DNA of 64,000 bases from Flavobacterium sp. Root186 (GTDB lineage Bacteria; Bacteroidota; Bacteroidia; Flavobacteriales; Flavobacteriaceae): assembly GCF_001428525.1 (NCBI RefSeq), contig NZ_LMHW01000010.1, positions 947,853-1,011,852 of the forward strand, read 5' to 3'. A model generated the notes under the pieces. The model saw only the letters and a program-made list of their open reading frames with translations, was not told the origin of the DNA and did no database searches. Shown in pieces: positions 18,434-27,730 of the stretch; position 1 is the stretch's first letter; each line of letters begins with the position of its first letter. Position numbers and translations under genes: made by a program.

Positions 18434-18441
18434 CAAAGATA
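18434..18441 (-). promoter_or_regulatory. Putative -7 element of the serine dehydratase gene
   Basis: On the minus strand TATCTTTG matches TAnnTTTG 20 bases before the start codon. The matching TTTG upstream element is not evident, so this is half a promoter. The remaining bases up to 18733 form the divergent spacer with the antiporter and hold no recognisable gene; TATTTTTG at 18594-18601 could serve the plus strand. Confidence 0.45.
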
Positions 18442-18733
18442 ATTGAATAATGCAATGAAGAATTAATTTTGAATGTTAATCTTGCGTATTTGTTAAAAAA
18501 AATATTAAATTTTATTAATTCGGCAACGAAATAAATTTAATTCCTTAATATGTGGTTTTCGTAAAAAGTTCATCTTTTTTAGGTATTTTTGTAAAGATGC
18601 AACTATCAAAATCTGCTGTTTCTTTTAATTACCTAAAATTGAAAATTAACCGAAACTTTAGATGATTTCGTTTTAATTCTACCAATGTCTTTTTACGAAA
18701 ATTTAGAATACCATAAAAAGATAAAATTATATT

Positions 18734-20881
18734 ATGATAGAATTTTTCAAGCATTTTTTACACGAATTTGAATTACCTCTCAGCAACCCAGTATTGATTT
18801 TCTCTTTAATACTTTTCATTATTCTGCTGTCGCCAATTTTACTTAAAAAAATAAATATTCCGGGAATTATCGGATTAATTATTTCGGGAGTTATCATTGG
18901 GCCGCACGGACTTAATATTTTGGCTAAAAACTCTGCAGTTGATTTATTTTCAACAATTGGACTTTTGTACATTATGTTTATTGCGGGTCTGGAATTGGAT
19001 ATGAATGAGTTTAAAGCGAACCGAAACAAAAGTTTATTGTTTGGATTTTTTACGTTTATTCTGCCGCTTTCGATTGGGTTTCCGGTTTGTTTTTATTTAC
19101 TGCAATACGATTTTAATGCTAGTTTTTTAACAGCCAGTATGTTCGCGACCCATACTTTGGTAGCGTATCCAATTGTGAGTAAACTCGGAATTGCAAAAAA
19201 TCAGGCTGTTGCCATTACCGTTGGAGGAACTATTTTAACAGATACTGCTGTTTTGATTATTCTGGCCGTAATTATGGGAAGCAGTCAGGGAAGTCTGAAC
19301 CAAGCTTTTTGGATCAAATTAGGCGTTTCACTGGCGATTTTTTCTGCCATTATGTTTTTATTGATTCCCCGAATTGCCAAATGGTTTTTCAAAAAATTAG
19401 AAAGTGAAAAACATGCCCATTATATTTTTGTTCTTTCTGTTGTTTTCTTTGCAGCCTTTTTGGCCGAAGTAGCAGGAGTAGAGCCAATTATCGGTGCTTT
19501 CGTTGCTGGTTTGGCCTTAAATCCTTTAATTCCGCAGTCGTCGGCTTTGATGAATAGAATTGAATTTATAGGCAATTCGTTATTTATTCCGTTTTTCTTA
19601 ATCTCTGTTGGAATGCTGGTTGACATCAGCGTAATCTTAAGCGGACCAACGGCTTTAATTGTTGCGGGAACATTGAGTGTTGTCGCTATTTTTGGAAAAT
19701 GGATTGCGGCCTTTTTTACGCAAGTTGTTTTTAAATACAGTAAAACCGAGAGGCAGCTTATTTTTGGTTTGAGCAGTGCGCACGCAGCAGCAACTCTGGC
19801 AGTAATTTTAGTAGGTTATAAAGCCAAAATTCTGGATGAAAATATCTTAAACGGAACTATTATTTTAATTCTGATTACTTGTATTGTGGCTTCTTTTGCA
19901 ACCGAAAAAGCGGCTAAAAAAATAGCCATCTGTGAAGAAGAAATTTCACATGAAGATACGGGTAAAGATCAGATTTTAGACGAACATATTTTAATTCCGC
20001 TGGCAAAGACTTCTGCAGCAGCTAGTTTGCTGGATTTTGCACTTTTAATAAAAGATAAAAAATCATCGAATCCGGTTACGCTTTTAACGATTGTACCAAA
20101 TAACGATCAGGCGGAAAAGAACATCTTAAAATACCGAAAAGCTGCTGATAAATTTGTAATTCAGGGCTCTGCATCCGAAGTAAAAATAAATACAATTGCA
20201 AGGATCGATCATAATCCGGCGAGTGGAATTGCCAGAACTTCTAAAGAAATAATGTCGGATATCGTGATTGTGGGCTGGCCAAAGAAAACAGGTTTCCTGG
20301 ATAAGATTTTTGGAGAAAATGTAGATTCAATCATAAATAATGTTGACAAAAGTTTGTTTATCAGCCGATTTCAGAAAACATTTATTGAAGATAAAAGACT
20401 GGTATTTATTTGTCCGCCATTTTCAGAAAGAGGAATCGGATTTCAGCTTTTATTGCAGAAAATCTGCAGATTATCACAAGAATTAAGTATTCCAATTGTA
20501 GTTTATGCCGAATATAAAACGCATCAAACGATTCAGCAGATTGCCAATAACCTTCGGCTGAACGCTAAATTAGGATTCAAAAGCGTAATGGAATGGGATG
20601 ATTTTGAATCGATTTCAGATGAAATTCGTGAAACCGATTTAATTGTTTTCAATTTATCGCGAAAAGGTTCGGTTTCGTATCATTCTATTTTTGACAGACT
20701 GCCTCAAAAATTCGAAAAATTCTTCAACAATAATAATATCATTCTGGTTTATCCGCAAGACGATCGTAAAATTAGTTCTATGGATGCCTACGAAGATTTT
20801 ACTGCATCGCCGTTAACCAAAAGTTTGGAAGCAATTGAACAGATTGGGCGCGGTTTGGGAAGTATTTTGAAGAAGGGTTAG
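18734..20881 (+). CDS. CPA2-type cation/proton antiporter with C-terminal regulatory region
   Basis: The 715-residue protein has about 12-13 membrane helices in residues 10-395 of the Na/H exchanger CPA2 fold (KINIPGIIGLIISGVIIGPHGL, SSAHAAATLAVILVG). A 300-residue cytoplasmic part follows, resembling two universal-stress-protein-like halves (DEHILIPLAKTSAAASLLDFAL and beyond). It lacks the Rossmann KTN domain of KefB/KefC. Role: potassium or sodium exchange for protons at the inner membrane; ion choice is not readable. Only 27 bases separate it from the DUF2625 gene, so co-transcription is likely. Confidence 0.88.
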   Translation: MIEFFKHFLHEFELPLSNPVLIFSLILFIILLSPILLKKINIPGIIGLIISGVIIGPHGLNILAKNSAVDLFSTIGLLYIMFIAGLELDMNEFKANRNKSLLFGFFTFILPLSIGFPVCFYLLQYDFNASFLTASMFATHTLVAYPIVSKLGIAKNQAVAITVGGTILTDTAVLIILAVIMGSSQGSLNQAFWIKLGVSLAIFSAIMFLLIPRIAKWFFKKLESEKHAHYIFVLSVVFFAAFLAEVAGVEPIIGAFVAGLALNPLIPQSSALMNRIEFIGNSLFIPFFLISVGMLVDISVILSGPTALIVAGTLSVVAIFGKWIAAFFTQVVFKYSKTERQLIFGLSSAHAAATLAVILVGYKAKILDENILNGTIILILITCIVASFATEKAAKKIAICEEEISHEDTGKDQILDEHILIPLAKTSAAASLLDFALLIKDKKSSNPVTLLTIVPNNDQAEKNILKYRKAADKFVIQGSASEVKINTIARIDHNPASGIARTSKEIMSDIVIVGWPKKTGFLDKIFGENVDSIINNVDKSLFISRFQKTFIEDKRLVFICPPFSERGIGFQLLLQKICRLSQELSIPIVVYAEYKTHQTIQQIANNLRLNAKLGFKSVMEWDDFESISDEIRETDLIVFNLSRKGSVSYHSIFDRLPQKFEKFFNNNNIILVYPQDDRKISSMDAYEDFTASPLTKSLEAIEQIGRGLGSILKKG

Positions 20882-20908
20882 ATTAAATAATTATTTTGCA
20901 ATCAATAA

Positions 20909-21652
20909 ATGACACTAAAGTTTCCGTTAATTGTACTGACATTTTTAACTTTTGCAGCGACTGCACAAAATAAAATGAAAAAAGTAGAAGAACTTATAGA
21001 TAAAACAGATCCAGGCTGGACTATTGTTGAAGATTGGATTAAAACAGCAGTAAATAAAGTTGAAATTTTACCAGTCGATGCAGTGAAAGCAAAAGATGCT
21101 TTGTATAAAACTCAGGTTACAACCCGTTCGGCAATGGGAGCAGTTGTTTTTAATACCGGAGGGATTTTAGTTGATGATGGCTGGATTAGAATTTTAGGTT
21201 CTGGAAATTCAAGATTTAATCGTTCACTGCCAGATTGGAACAAAGGAAAATCATTTAATGAATTTGGAGAAACACCTGCTTTTTTGTTAATTGCCGACGA
21301 TGCAATTGGCGGTTTTTATCTTTTAAATGGAGGTGCATTAGGAACTGATATAGGGAAAATTTATTATTTTTCTCCTGATAATCTGGAGTTCGAACAACTT
21401 GATATTACGTATTCTGAGTTTTTAGGATTTTGTTTTAGTAATGATTTGGATAAGTTTTATGAAGGTAACAGATGGAAGGACTGGAGAACAGAAGTTTCTA
21501 AATTAAAAGGCGATGAAGTATTCAATTTTTATCCATTTTTATGGACAGCCGAAGGAAGTGATATTAATAAAAATACACGAAAAATAATTCCGGTTCAGGA
21601 GCAATACAGCTTGAATTTAGATTTACGAAAACAGCTTGGGTTTGATAAATAA
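20909..21652 (+). CDS. DUF2625 family protein with signal peptide
   Basis: A 247-residue protein. Residues 1-19 (ending TAATA) form a signal peptide. From about residue 23 it follows the DUF2625 family: KKVEELIDKTDPGWTIVEDW, QVTTRSAMGAVVFNTGG, WIRILGSGNSRF. The biochemical function of this family is unknown. Most members I know start at the VEELID segment, so an exported version is notable. It follows the antiporter closely and precedes the VOC protein by 16 bases. Confidence 0.83.
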   Translation: MTLKFPLIVLTFLTFAATAQNKMKKVEELIDKTDPGWTIVEDWIKTAVNKVEILPVDAVKAKDALYKTQVTTRSAMGAVVFNTGGILVDDGWIRILGSGNSRFNRSLPDWNKGKSFNEFGETPAFLLIADDAIGGFYLLNGGALGTDIGKIYYFSPDNLEFEQLDITYSEFLGFCFSNDLDKFYEGNRWKDWRTEVSKLKGDEVFNFYPFLWTAEGSDINKNTRKIIPVQEQYSLNLDLRKQLGFDK

Positions 21653-21668
21653 TTTCAAAAAATAAAAA

Positions 21669-22031
21669 ATGAATCACAACATAAAATCAATTCGACCTTT
21701 TATTGGCGCTAAAGATTTCGAAATTTCGAGAAGTTTTTATCGCGATTTAGGGTTTGAAGAAATAGTTTTGGAATCTAATTTTTCTGTTTTTAAATCAGGT
21801 GAAACTGCATTTTATCTACAAGATTATTACGATAAAAGCTGGATTGAAAACACGATGATTTTTTTAGAAGTAGATGATGCCGATCGTTATTATAATGAAC
21901 TGTCAGCATTAAACTTAACAGAAAAATATGGAGTAAAACTAACACCAACCCGCCATTTAGATTGGGGAAGTGAATGTTTTCTGCACGATCCGTCTGGTGT
22001 TTTATGGCATTTTGGAACTTTTAAAAAATAA
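21669..22031 (+). CDS. VOC/glyoxalase-fold protein
   Basis: The 120-residue protein has the vicinal oxygen chelate fold: IRPFIGAKDFEISRSFYRDLGF at the start, a FYLQDYYDK strand, and FLHDPSGVLWHFG at the end. The last segment resembles the bleomycin-resistance/glyoxalase type. Metal ligands are not fully conserved, so it may be a binding or resistance protein rather than an enzyme. It is the last gene of the short plus-strand run. Confidence 0.8.
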   Translation: MNHNIKSIRPFIGAKDFEISRSFYRDLGFEEIVLESNFSVFKSGETAFYLQDYYDKSWIENTMIFLEVDDADRYYNELSALNLTEKYGVKLTPTRHLDWGSECFLHDPSGVLWHFGTFKK

Positions 22032-22033
22032 GT

Positions 22034-22087
22034 TTGCCACGAATTAAAATAAAAATTAGTGAAAATTCGAGCAATTAGCGGCAAAAA
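22034..22087. repeat. Imperfect inverted repeat between convergent genes
   Basis: TTTGCC and GGCAAA bracket an imperfect dyad (CGAATTAA...AATTCG) between the stops of the VOC gene and the 2H phosphoesterase gene. Its position fits a two-way terminator. Confidence 0.5.
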
Positions 22088-22089
22088 AA

Positions 22090-22770
22090 TCATAACTCAA
22101 AATTGTTCAAAAGAATTGTATTTTCTTCTTTTTGATACCAATCATTAAAGACTAATTCTAATTTTTCAGCTTTAAATTCTCCAAAATTATAATCCCGAAA
22201 ATTCCCGACAACTTCAATTATTTTTTTAGGATTTTGAAGTTTTTCTGTAAAACGCATTACAGTTGAATGCGCTGCAGAAATAGAATATCGGCTGTCGATA
22301 CTTTGTTCTAAATTTGAATTTCGAAAATTCTCCCGAAGTTTATTTCTTAAATTATTCAAAGTTTCATCCGAAGGAAATCCCTGAATCATAATAGCAGAAT
22401 TTGAAGCCGTAACGCCGCGAAATTCAATCTTGATTTCGCTTGAATCTGCTAAACTTTTTTGGATTATGTCAATATAATCTTCCACATTAATTTTATCTAA
22501 ACTAAAATCTTCATAACATGAAATAATCGACATTACTGTAATATGAATATCAGAATCCGGATAATAGTATTGATCGGGTTCAACTGCTTTTAAATCTTTT
22601 AAAAACAGCTGAATATTACTTTTTATTTTTTCGTTGGGCCGGAGGAGAAGCGTAATACCAAATCGTGAATCTGAAGGATCATTTATTTTAGAATCTAATT
22701 CATAATTTCCGTTTAGAATAGTTTCAGAAGAAGTTTTATAAAGCTGATTGTAATGTTCTGCTAAATTCAT
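22090..22770 (-). CDS. 2H phosphoesterase superfamily protein (2'-5' RNA ligase-like)
   Basis: The 226-residue chain holds two H-x-T motifs: HIT at 76-78 within DIHITVMS and HST at 168-170 within AAHSTVMRF. This is the hallmark of the two-histidine phosphoesterase fold, used on 2',3'-cyclic or 2',5' phosphodiesters of RNA or nucleotides. The spacing of about 90 residues is normal. Substrate unknown. The start is 5 bases from the stop of the DUF1801 gene upstream, so these two are probably one transcript. Confidence 0.8.
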   Translation of the reverse strand: MNLAEHYNQLYKTSSETILNGNYELDSKINDPSDSRFGITLLLRPNEKIKSNIQLFLKDLKAVEPDQYYYPDSDIHITVMSIISCYEDFSLDKINVEDYIDIIQKSLADSSEIKIEFRGVTASNSAIMIQGFPSDETLNNLRNKLRENFRNSNLEQSIDSRYSISAAHSTVMRFTEKLQNPKKIIEVVGNFRDYNFGEFKAEKLELVFNDWYQKEENTILLNNFEL

Positions 22771-22775
22771 TTCGG

Positions 22776-23144
22776 TTACTTCTTTTTCGCTTTCTCGAGA
22801 TTTTCTTTCACTCTAAATTTTACAATTTTAGTAATTAAATCGTAAGGCATTTTTTCTTTTAAAGGAAACTGAACAGAACCCTTTCCTGATTTATATTTAG
22901 AAAGTTCTGCGGCAAAAGCTTCATGTCCGCTTGGTAAAGCATACAATCCGATATGATTTTTAAAAGCGGCAAAATAAACTACAATTCCGTTTTGGTCAAA
23001 AGCCGGCATCGAATAACTGATTTTTTCTTTCGCATCAGGTGCTGCTTTCTGAATCGTCATTCTCACTTTCTCTAAAATTTCCTGAACATCATTAGGGAAT
23101 GAGCCAATGTATTCGTCGATATTTTCGGGTTTCTTTGTATCCAT
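22776..23144 (-). CDS. DUF1801 (YdhG-like) protein
   Basis: A 122-residue protein begins MDTKKPENIDEYIGSFP, with YSMPAFDQNGIVVYFAAFKNHIGLY and a charged C-terminus. These are typical of DUF1801; the Bacillus member Fra/YdhG is described as a frataxin-like iron chaperone. An extended start 8 codons upstream (MKQKKLKI) lies at the edge of the repeat and is less likely. It is one of three DUF1801 proteins in the window. Confidence 0.85.
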   Translation of the reverse strand: MDTKKPENIDEYIGSFPNDVQEILEKVRMTIQKAAPDAKEKISYSMPAFDQNGIVVYFAAFKNHIGLYALPSGHEAFAAELSKYKSGKGSVQFPLKEKMPYDLITKIVKFRVKENLEKAKKK

Positions 23145-23160
23145 TATTTTTAGTTTTTTT

Positions 23161-23228
23161 TGTTTCATGTTTCAAGTTTCAGGTTGCTGTAGTGAACTTG
23201 AAACTAAATAAACTTGAAACGTGAAACT
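23161..23228. repeat. gtttca/tgaaac word repeat
   Basis: Iterated GTTTCA words run into TGAAAC words and form an imperfect hairpin between the SRPBCC and DUF1801 genes. It uses the same vocabulary as 6027-6088. Confidence 0.65.
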
Positions 23229-23231
23229 TTT

Positions 23232-23699
23232 CTATGCCAGCCCTTTTGGGAATCTATCTAACACTAAATTCAACTGCAATTGATGTTCTAAATAAGCTTT
23301 TGCTCCAGCTAAAACTAACGTAAAACCTTCGGTTGAATTGCGAACCTGATCGATAATTTTGTCTGAATCTCCTTTTAAACCTGAGTTTGTAATGCTTACA
23401 AAAGTTTCATTTTCATTTAGCGGTGTAAAAATCCATTCTACCAAAGTTGTTTCATCAGGATTTCCCCATTCAATAACAATCTTTTTATTTTCCTGTAAGA
23501 CTAATGTCTTAACAGAAAGAGAAAAGCCATACATTTCCCAAGTCCATTCGGTTTTTTTACCTTCTTCTAATTTTCCGGAACCTTTTGTAAACCAAAATTT
23601 ACTGGTAATTTCCGGATCAATAAAAGCCTGAAAAACTTCTGAGACAGGTTTTCTAATCAGCATTTCGGCTTTTGCGAATTTGTTGTTTTCTGATTTCAT
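23232..23699 (-). CDS. SRPBCC/AHSA1-domain protein
   Basis: This 155-residue START-like fold begins KAEMLIRKPVSEVFQAFIDP, with FWFTKGSGKLEEGKKTEWTWEMYG and the terminal WSFLAGAKAYLE-like helix (TLVLAGAKAYLEHQLQLN). It matches the AHSA1/CalC family, small hydrophobic-ligand binding or Hsp90-activator-like domains common in Bacteroidota. No partner is visible. It precedes the DUF1801 gene, separated from it by a hairpin. Confidence 0.83.
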   Translation of the reverse strand: MKSENNKFAKAEMLIRKPVSEVFQAFIDPEITSKFWFTKGSGKLEEGKKTEWTWEMYGFSLSVKTLVLQENKKIVIEWGNPDETTLVEWIFTPLNENETFVSITNSGLKGDSDKIIDQVRNSTEGFTLVLAGAKAYLEHQLQLNLVLDRFPKGLA

Positions 23700-23806
23700 T
23701 TTTCAACATTAGATTTTATAAGTTAAATGTGAGAAGTTAATTTAACTTCAAATTTTCTTCAAACCTCTAAATTATGAAATTGTTGTAGGAAAATGGTAAA
23801 AATGAA

Positions 23807-24484
23807 TTAAAATGTAAATCCGGTAATTAAGTTAAAAGAATTTGTCTTCATTGATTGATCAGTTACCATTGCAGGTTTAGCAATATCTGTTAAGCCTAAA
23901 TTATCTCGTAACTCAACATAAATGCAATGATTATCATTTAACTTAAATTCTTTTCCAAAACCTGCTGAAATCCCAAAATCTATAGATTTTCTATATTTTG
24001 TATCTTCGATATCTTCATCTGAGTCTTGCGGAAGTGAGGTTTCATACTTCATTCCAGATTTAAGCAAATAACCCAAATAAGGTCCTCCATTTATATAAAA
24101 ACTCTTATTACGAGCGAAACTGAATTTTAGCATTATTGGAAGTGTAATATAATTTAGGTATGTAGTTCCTTTAAAATTATAAATCGCATCTGGTGATATT
24201 ACTGGTGAGTCAGAATACCAATCTATTGTTGATCCTTTCGTAACCTGTGTTTTCCTGTCATAATTTAAATCAGTTCTTAATGAGAGACTTTCATTTAATT
24301 TGTATTGAAGTGAAACTCCAAATAAATAGGAGAAACCAGGTTTTTCACCTGTGAAAGATTCATAACCTCTAAATTTTGAATAAGTTAGTCCGGCTTGTAC
24401 TCCAAATTTAACTTTTGATTCCTGCGCAGTTGTTTTGAATGTTATTAAAGTAATGGCAAATAATAAAAAAGTAATTTTTTTCAT
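23807..24484 (-). CDS. Outer-membrane beta-barrel protein (PorT-like porin family)
   Basis: The 225-residue protein has a signal peptide (MKKITFLLFAITLITFKTTA). Amphipathic beta strands follow, beginning VKFGVQAGLTYSKF and ending in the aromatic residue required for barrel assembly (NLITGFTF). This fits the eight-stranded outer-membrane barrels annotated as porin family or PorT-like in Bacteroidota. It is probably structural or small-solute related. It has its own promoter region, with TATATTCG just upstream resembling a -7 element. Confidence 0.85.
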   Translation of the reverse strand: MKKITFLLFAITLITFKTTAQESKVKFGVQAGLTYSKFRGYESFTGEKPGFSYLFGVSLQYKLNESLSLRTDLNYDRKTQVTKGSTIDWYSDSPVISPDAIYNFKGTTYLNYITLPIMLKFSFARNKSFYINGGPYLGYLLKSGMKYETSLPQDSDEDIEDTKYRKSIDFGISAGFGKEFKLNDNHCIYVELRDNLGLTDIAKPAMVTDQSMKTNSFNLITGFTF

Positions 24485-24571
24485 GTTTTTTGGTTAAATT
24501 TTTTGAGGGCGAATATATGTAATTATGATTTAGTTTTTTCTATCAATTCATTGCCCAGTCTTTAAAAATCA

Positions 24572-24606
24572 AAAAAATCCACACAAGTTTTCACCTGCAT
24601 GGATTT
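24572..24606 (-). terminator. Intrinsic terminator after the deacetylase gene
   Basis: Read on the minus strand, AAATCCA pairs with TGGATTT around a CAGGTGAAAACTTGTG loop, followed by seven T. It lies 33 bases after the deacetylase stop. Confidence 0.75.
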
Positions 24607-24638
24607 GATCGGTTAGATTTAAATCTAAAATTAACTTG

Positions 24639-25589
24639 TTATTCTCTAATTGTAGTTTTATCATGAAGTGAAATCTCTGCAATTTCATCTTTACGTTTAA
24701 AACTCACACCTTGATGTTGCTGCATATATTTAATAAGATCACTTGTTGCTTTTACCATTTGCGGAGTGCCTCCAATACGGTCGTGAAAACTAATTGACAT
24801 TTGTCGGCGTTGCGTTTCGCTTTCGGCGTATAATTGGTCAAATTCTAGTTTTGCTTGCTGTAAAAACTGATCTGCCGAAAAGTTTTTCCCTTCAATCAAA
24901 ACAATATCATTGCATCGAATAGTATACGGAACAACCGCAAAATCCTTATTTTTTACCTGGATTATAAAAGGTTCATCGCGACTAAGATCGTCAATATGAT
25001 ATTTGAATCCTAATTCCTGCAGTATATCAAGTGTATTTTGCCCGCGGCGTAACCAATTTGCATTGTAACCAACAGGAGTAAAACCGGTAACTTTTTTTAT
25101 GGCGTCAACACCATCTTTTATGAACTTTTTTTCTTCGTCGTATGGCATTGTGTATTGCGTGCTCCAATTCATTCCGTGCGCAGCGGCTTCGTGGCCTCTT
25201 TGTACAATTTCTTTGGCTAACTCAGGATTTTTCAAAACGGCAGTTCCAACCATGTGCGAGGTTACTTTTACACCTAGTTTATCCCAATTGTCCAGCATAC
25301 GCGGAATGCCTTCTTTATACCCGTATTCGTACCAGGTGGCGGCAGGGAGATCAATAAAGCCTTTTTGTATATTTTGAGGAAATGGACTTTCGGCATTTTG
25401 AGGCTGTCCTCCGGCTTCAAACTGCATCGAAATCGAAACAACTAATCTTGAGCCGTCTGCCCATTTTGTTTTTTGCGGAGAGAAAATAGGAGCATTTTTT
25501 GAAACTTCAGAAAAAGTTTCAATAGGATTTATCATTCCCACCATTCCGATTATACCGGTTTGTTTAATAAAATTTCTTCTTGAACTCAT
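24639..25589 (-). CDS. Polysaccharide deacetylase family protein with Tat signal
   Basis: A 316-residue protein. The N-terminus MSSRRNFIKQTG carries a twin-arginine motif, implying folded export. The body is of the NodB/PuuE type: RLVVSISMQFEAGGQP, GVKVTSHMVGTAVLKNPELA, RGHEAAAHGMNW, GFTPVGYNANW and ISFHDRIGG. The closest functional relatives are allantoinase PuuE and peptidoglycan or chitin deacetylases; the substrate here is not decidable. It ends 5 bases after the DoxX start in the order DoxX then deacetylase, so these are one operon facing away from an AraC regulator. Confidence 0.85.
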   Translation of the reverse strand: MSSRRNFIKQTGIIGMVGMINPIETFSEVSKNAPIFSPQKTKWADGSRLVVSISMQFEAGGQPQNAESPFPQNIQKGFIDLPAATWYEYGYKEGIPRMLDNWDKLGVKVTSHMVGTAVLKNPELAKEIVQRGHEAAAHGMNWSTQYTMPYDEEKKFIKDGVDAIKKVTGFTPVGYNANWLRRGQNTLDILQELGFKYHIDDLSRDEPFIIQVKNKDFAVVPYTIRCNDIVLIEGKNFSADQFLQQAKLEFDQLYAESETQRRQMSISFHDRIGGTPQMVKATSDLIKYMQQHQGVSFKRKDEIAEISLHDKTTIRE

Positions 25590-25594
25590 ACTGT

Positions 25595-25987
25595 TTATTT
25601 TTTAATTAAGGTGTCAATAGCCCAGCTATTATAAGCTGCAAAATGCAATAGCAAAGCAAAAAAAGCAATGTGAATTAATTGTGACGGTACAGCTTCCCAG
25701 TTCTCAATCATCGAAGTGCCAAACAATAAAGCCAGCATAACAACAGCTCCGGCAATTAAAGCTGGTTTGGTAAACAACCCTAATAATAGCAAAAGACCAA
25801 TGGTGAATTCGGCTATTGGTAAAATGTAACTAAACGGTGTTACAAGGATTTTAGGCAGCATTGAATTTTCAAAAGTGCCAATCATCCAATTACTGAAAGT
25901 GGTAAGTTTTGGCAGTCGCACTAATCCGTGGCCAAACATGCTGATTGCGATTGCAAGACGTAATAATAAAAAAGAGGTTGTTTCCAT
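25595..25987 (-). CDS. DoxX family membrane protein
   Basis: The 130-residue protein has four membrane helices: LRLAIAISMFGHGLVRLPK at the start, then FSYILPIAEFTIGLLLLLGLF and ALIAGAVVMLALLFG. This is the DoxX/quinol-oxidase-subunit-like family. I start at METTSFLLLRL; the frame is open 20 codons upstream but that part is not hydrophobic family sequence. It precedes the deacetylase in one transcript and diverges from the AraC gene. Confidence 0.85.
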   Translation of the reverse strand: METTSFLLLRLAIAISMFGHGLVRLPKLTTFSNWMIGTFENSMLPKILVTPFSYILPIAEFTIGLLLLLGLFTKPALIAGAVVMLALLFGTSMIENWEAVPSQLIHIAFFALLLHFAAYNSWAIDTLIKK

Positions 25988-26071
25988 ATTAAGTGATTTT
26001 ATACTACAAAGTTGAGGATAAGAGTTTTCTAATATTTGTACAATCATTGGAATAATTTGTACTTTTGTAAG

Positions 26072-26908
26072 ATGGAAATTAGAAATTTATACCACCCGTT
26101 TGAACTTCAGTTTTTAGAAGTTTTAGAATATGAAGCGAAAGAAAGCAAAAACACTTTCTTTGAAATGGTTTTTGTTTTGGAAGGAAAAGGAACTCAAATT
26201 ATAAACGATCATCGATGGCCTTACAGCAGCGATAAGTTTTTTTTGATCTTTCCGCAAGATACGCATAGTTTTGAAGTTAGTGAGAAAACAAAATTTTTCT
26301 TTATAAGATTTCATGACAGTTATCTTAAAACACAAAGCAGCGACTGGATTCAGAAACTTGAATTTATTTTTCATAATCACAATCACAGGCCCGGCTGTAT
26401 TTTAAAAACAGTAACAGATAAACCTTTGGTCAGGGCAATGATTGAAGCGCTTATCAGAGAGGAAAGCACCAATTTTCCGCAGCAGCAGGAAGTTATTAAG
26501 CAAATTCTCAATACCATTATTACAATTGCAGCCCGAAACATTTCGCTTATTGCACCGCTAAATCTTAATCAGCCTAACGTGGTTCCGAGTTTGGATTTAT
26601 TGAATTATGTGCATCAAAATATTTATCAGCCCGATCAATTAAAAGCGACAAATATGGCAGCAGCATTTAATGTTTCTCCAACTTATATCAGCGAATATTT
26701 TAAAACCAAAACGGGACAAAGCATACAGGAATATACAATTGCCTACAAAGTAAAATTAATTGAAACACGATTAAAATTTACCAATATGCAGATTAATGAA
26801 ATTGTGTACGAATTTGGTTTTAGCGATGCCAGTCACCTGAACCGATTGTTTAAAAAATATACGGGTTTGAATCCAAGTGACTATAAAAAGCAGTTTAAAA
26901 GAGTTTAA
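26072..26908 (+). CDS. AraC family transcriptional regulator
   Basis: The 278-residue protein has an N-terminal cupin-like sensor (HPFELQFLEVLEYEAKESK, FLIFPQDTHSFEVS). Two C-terminal helix-turn-helix motifs follow (NMAAAFNVSPTYISEYFKTKTG and NEIVYEFGFSDASHLNRLFKKYTG). Start chosen at MEIRNLY; the frame upstream is intergenic. It diverges from DoxX-deacetylase, so it likely controls that pair. Confidence 0.92.
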   Translation: MEIRNLYHPFELQFLEVLEYEAKESKNTFFEMVFVLEGKGTQIINDHRWPYSSDKFFLIFPQDTHSFEVSEKTKFFFIRFHDSYLKTQSSDWIQKLEFIFHNHNHRPGCILKTVTDKPLVRAMIEALIREESTNFPQQQEVIKQILNTIITIAARNISLIAPLNLNQPNVVPSLDLLNYVHQNIYQPDQLKATNMAAAFNVSPTYISEYFKTKTGQSIQEYTIAYKVKLIETRLKFTNMQINEIVYEFGFSDASHLNRLFKKYTGLNPSDYKKQFKRV

Positions 26909-26926
26909 TTGAAAATAAGGCTGTAA

Positions 26927-27508
26927 TTAAACCTTGTCTTTGTTAATCCATTTTCCAACCGTTGGCGGAATGTAATTTTTCATTTGGCTTAATAAATCTT
27001 CGATATCATCACTTACCAAAAGCATTTTTTGATTGGCTTCTTTCAATAAACCTTTTTCACTCATGGTTTGAAGTAATTCCAAAAGCGAATTATAAAATCC
27101 GTTAATGTTTAAAATAGCGATTGGTTTTTTATGTAAACCTAACTGCGCCCAGGTCAGCATTTCAAAAAGTTCTTCCAGAGTTCCAAAACCACCCGGAAGT
27201 GCAATTACACCGTCGCATAAATCATTCATTTTGGTTTTACGCTCGTGCATGCTTTCTACCAAAATTAATTCGGTTAAACCTTTATGTGCAATTTCTTTTG
27301 ATCTTAAAAAATCAGGAAGAACGCCAATTACGGTTCCGTTTTCGCTCAAAGCACCATCCGCAACAGCACCCATTAAACCAACATTCGCTCCGCCATAAAC
27401 CAAGCCAATATTTTGTTTTGCTAAAGTTTTTCCCAATAATTCGGCTTGTTCTTTATATATTTCTTCGGTGCCAAAACTTGATCCGCAGAAAACGGTTATT
27501 TTTTTCAT
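26927..27508 (-). CDS. LOG family protein (cytokinin riboside 5'-monophosphate phosphoribohydrolase type)
   Basis: This 193-residue Rossmann-type protein has CGSSFG near the start, GLVYGGANVGLMGAVA, SMHERKTKM and the signature PGGFGTLEE at 105-113. LOG enzymes cut nucleoside monophosphates into base and ribose phosphate. In bacteria they act as nucleotide phosphoribohydrolases rather than as hormone producers in most cases. Length is typical. It is convergent with the AraC gene. Confidence 0.9.
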   Translation of the reverse strand: MKKITVFCGSSFGTEEIYKEQAELLGKTLAKQNIGLVYGGANVGLMGAVADGALSENGTVIGVLPDFLRSKEIAHKGLTELILVESMHERKTKMNDLCDGVIALPGGFGTLEELFEMLTWAQLGLHKKPIAILNINGFYNSLLELLQTMSEKGLLKEANQKMLLVSDDIEDLLSQMKNYIPPTVGKWINKDKV

Positions 27509-27580
27509 TGTTTTTATAATGTTATATGTTAATGTGAAAAGTTAGATGTTAGAAGGTGAAATAAAAATATTTTTTACAGT

Positions 27581-27686
27581 TTGTCATCCACAGCGAAGTC
27601 GAAGGATCACACACGCAGGTCGACAAAGATTGATGGTTTACTTTGTCGAGTTCCTTACGTATCCTTCGACTTCGCTCAGGATGACA
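27581..27686. repeat. Two-tier inverted repeat, GTCATCC...AGCGAAGTCGAAGGAT type
   Basis: The outer arms 27581-27606 and 27661-27686 pair almost fully (AGCGAAGTCGAAGGAT with ATCCTTCGACTTCGCT, ends TTGTCATCC/GGATGACAA). An inner stem pairs TCGACAAAG with CTTTGTCGA. It lies 3' of the lactonase gene. From memory, the word gtcatcctgagcgaagtcgaagga is dispersed in many Bacteroidota genomes; not verified here. Confidence 0.85.
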
Positions 27687-27730
27687 AGACCCAGCGTAAA
27701 CCAGTTTCAATCAGTAAAATCCGTGTGTCA

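Noticed and set aside
26035..26067. TTTG-N21-TACTTTTG resembling a promoter for the AraC gene
   Set aside because: The -7 element would be only 4 bases before the ATG at 26072, so transcription would start inside the gene. No later start codon is reasonable.
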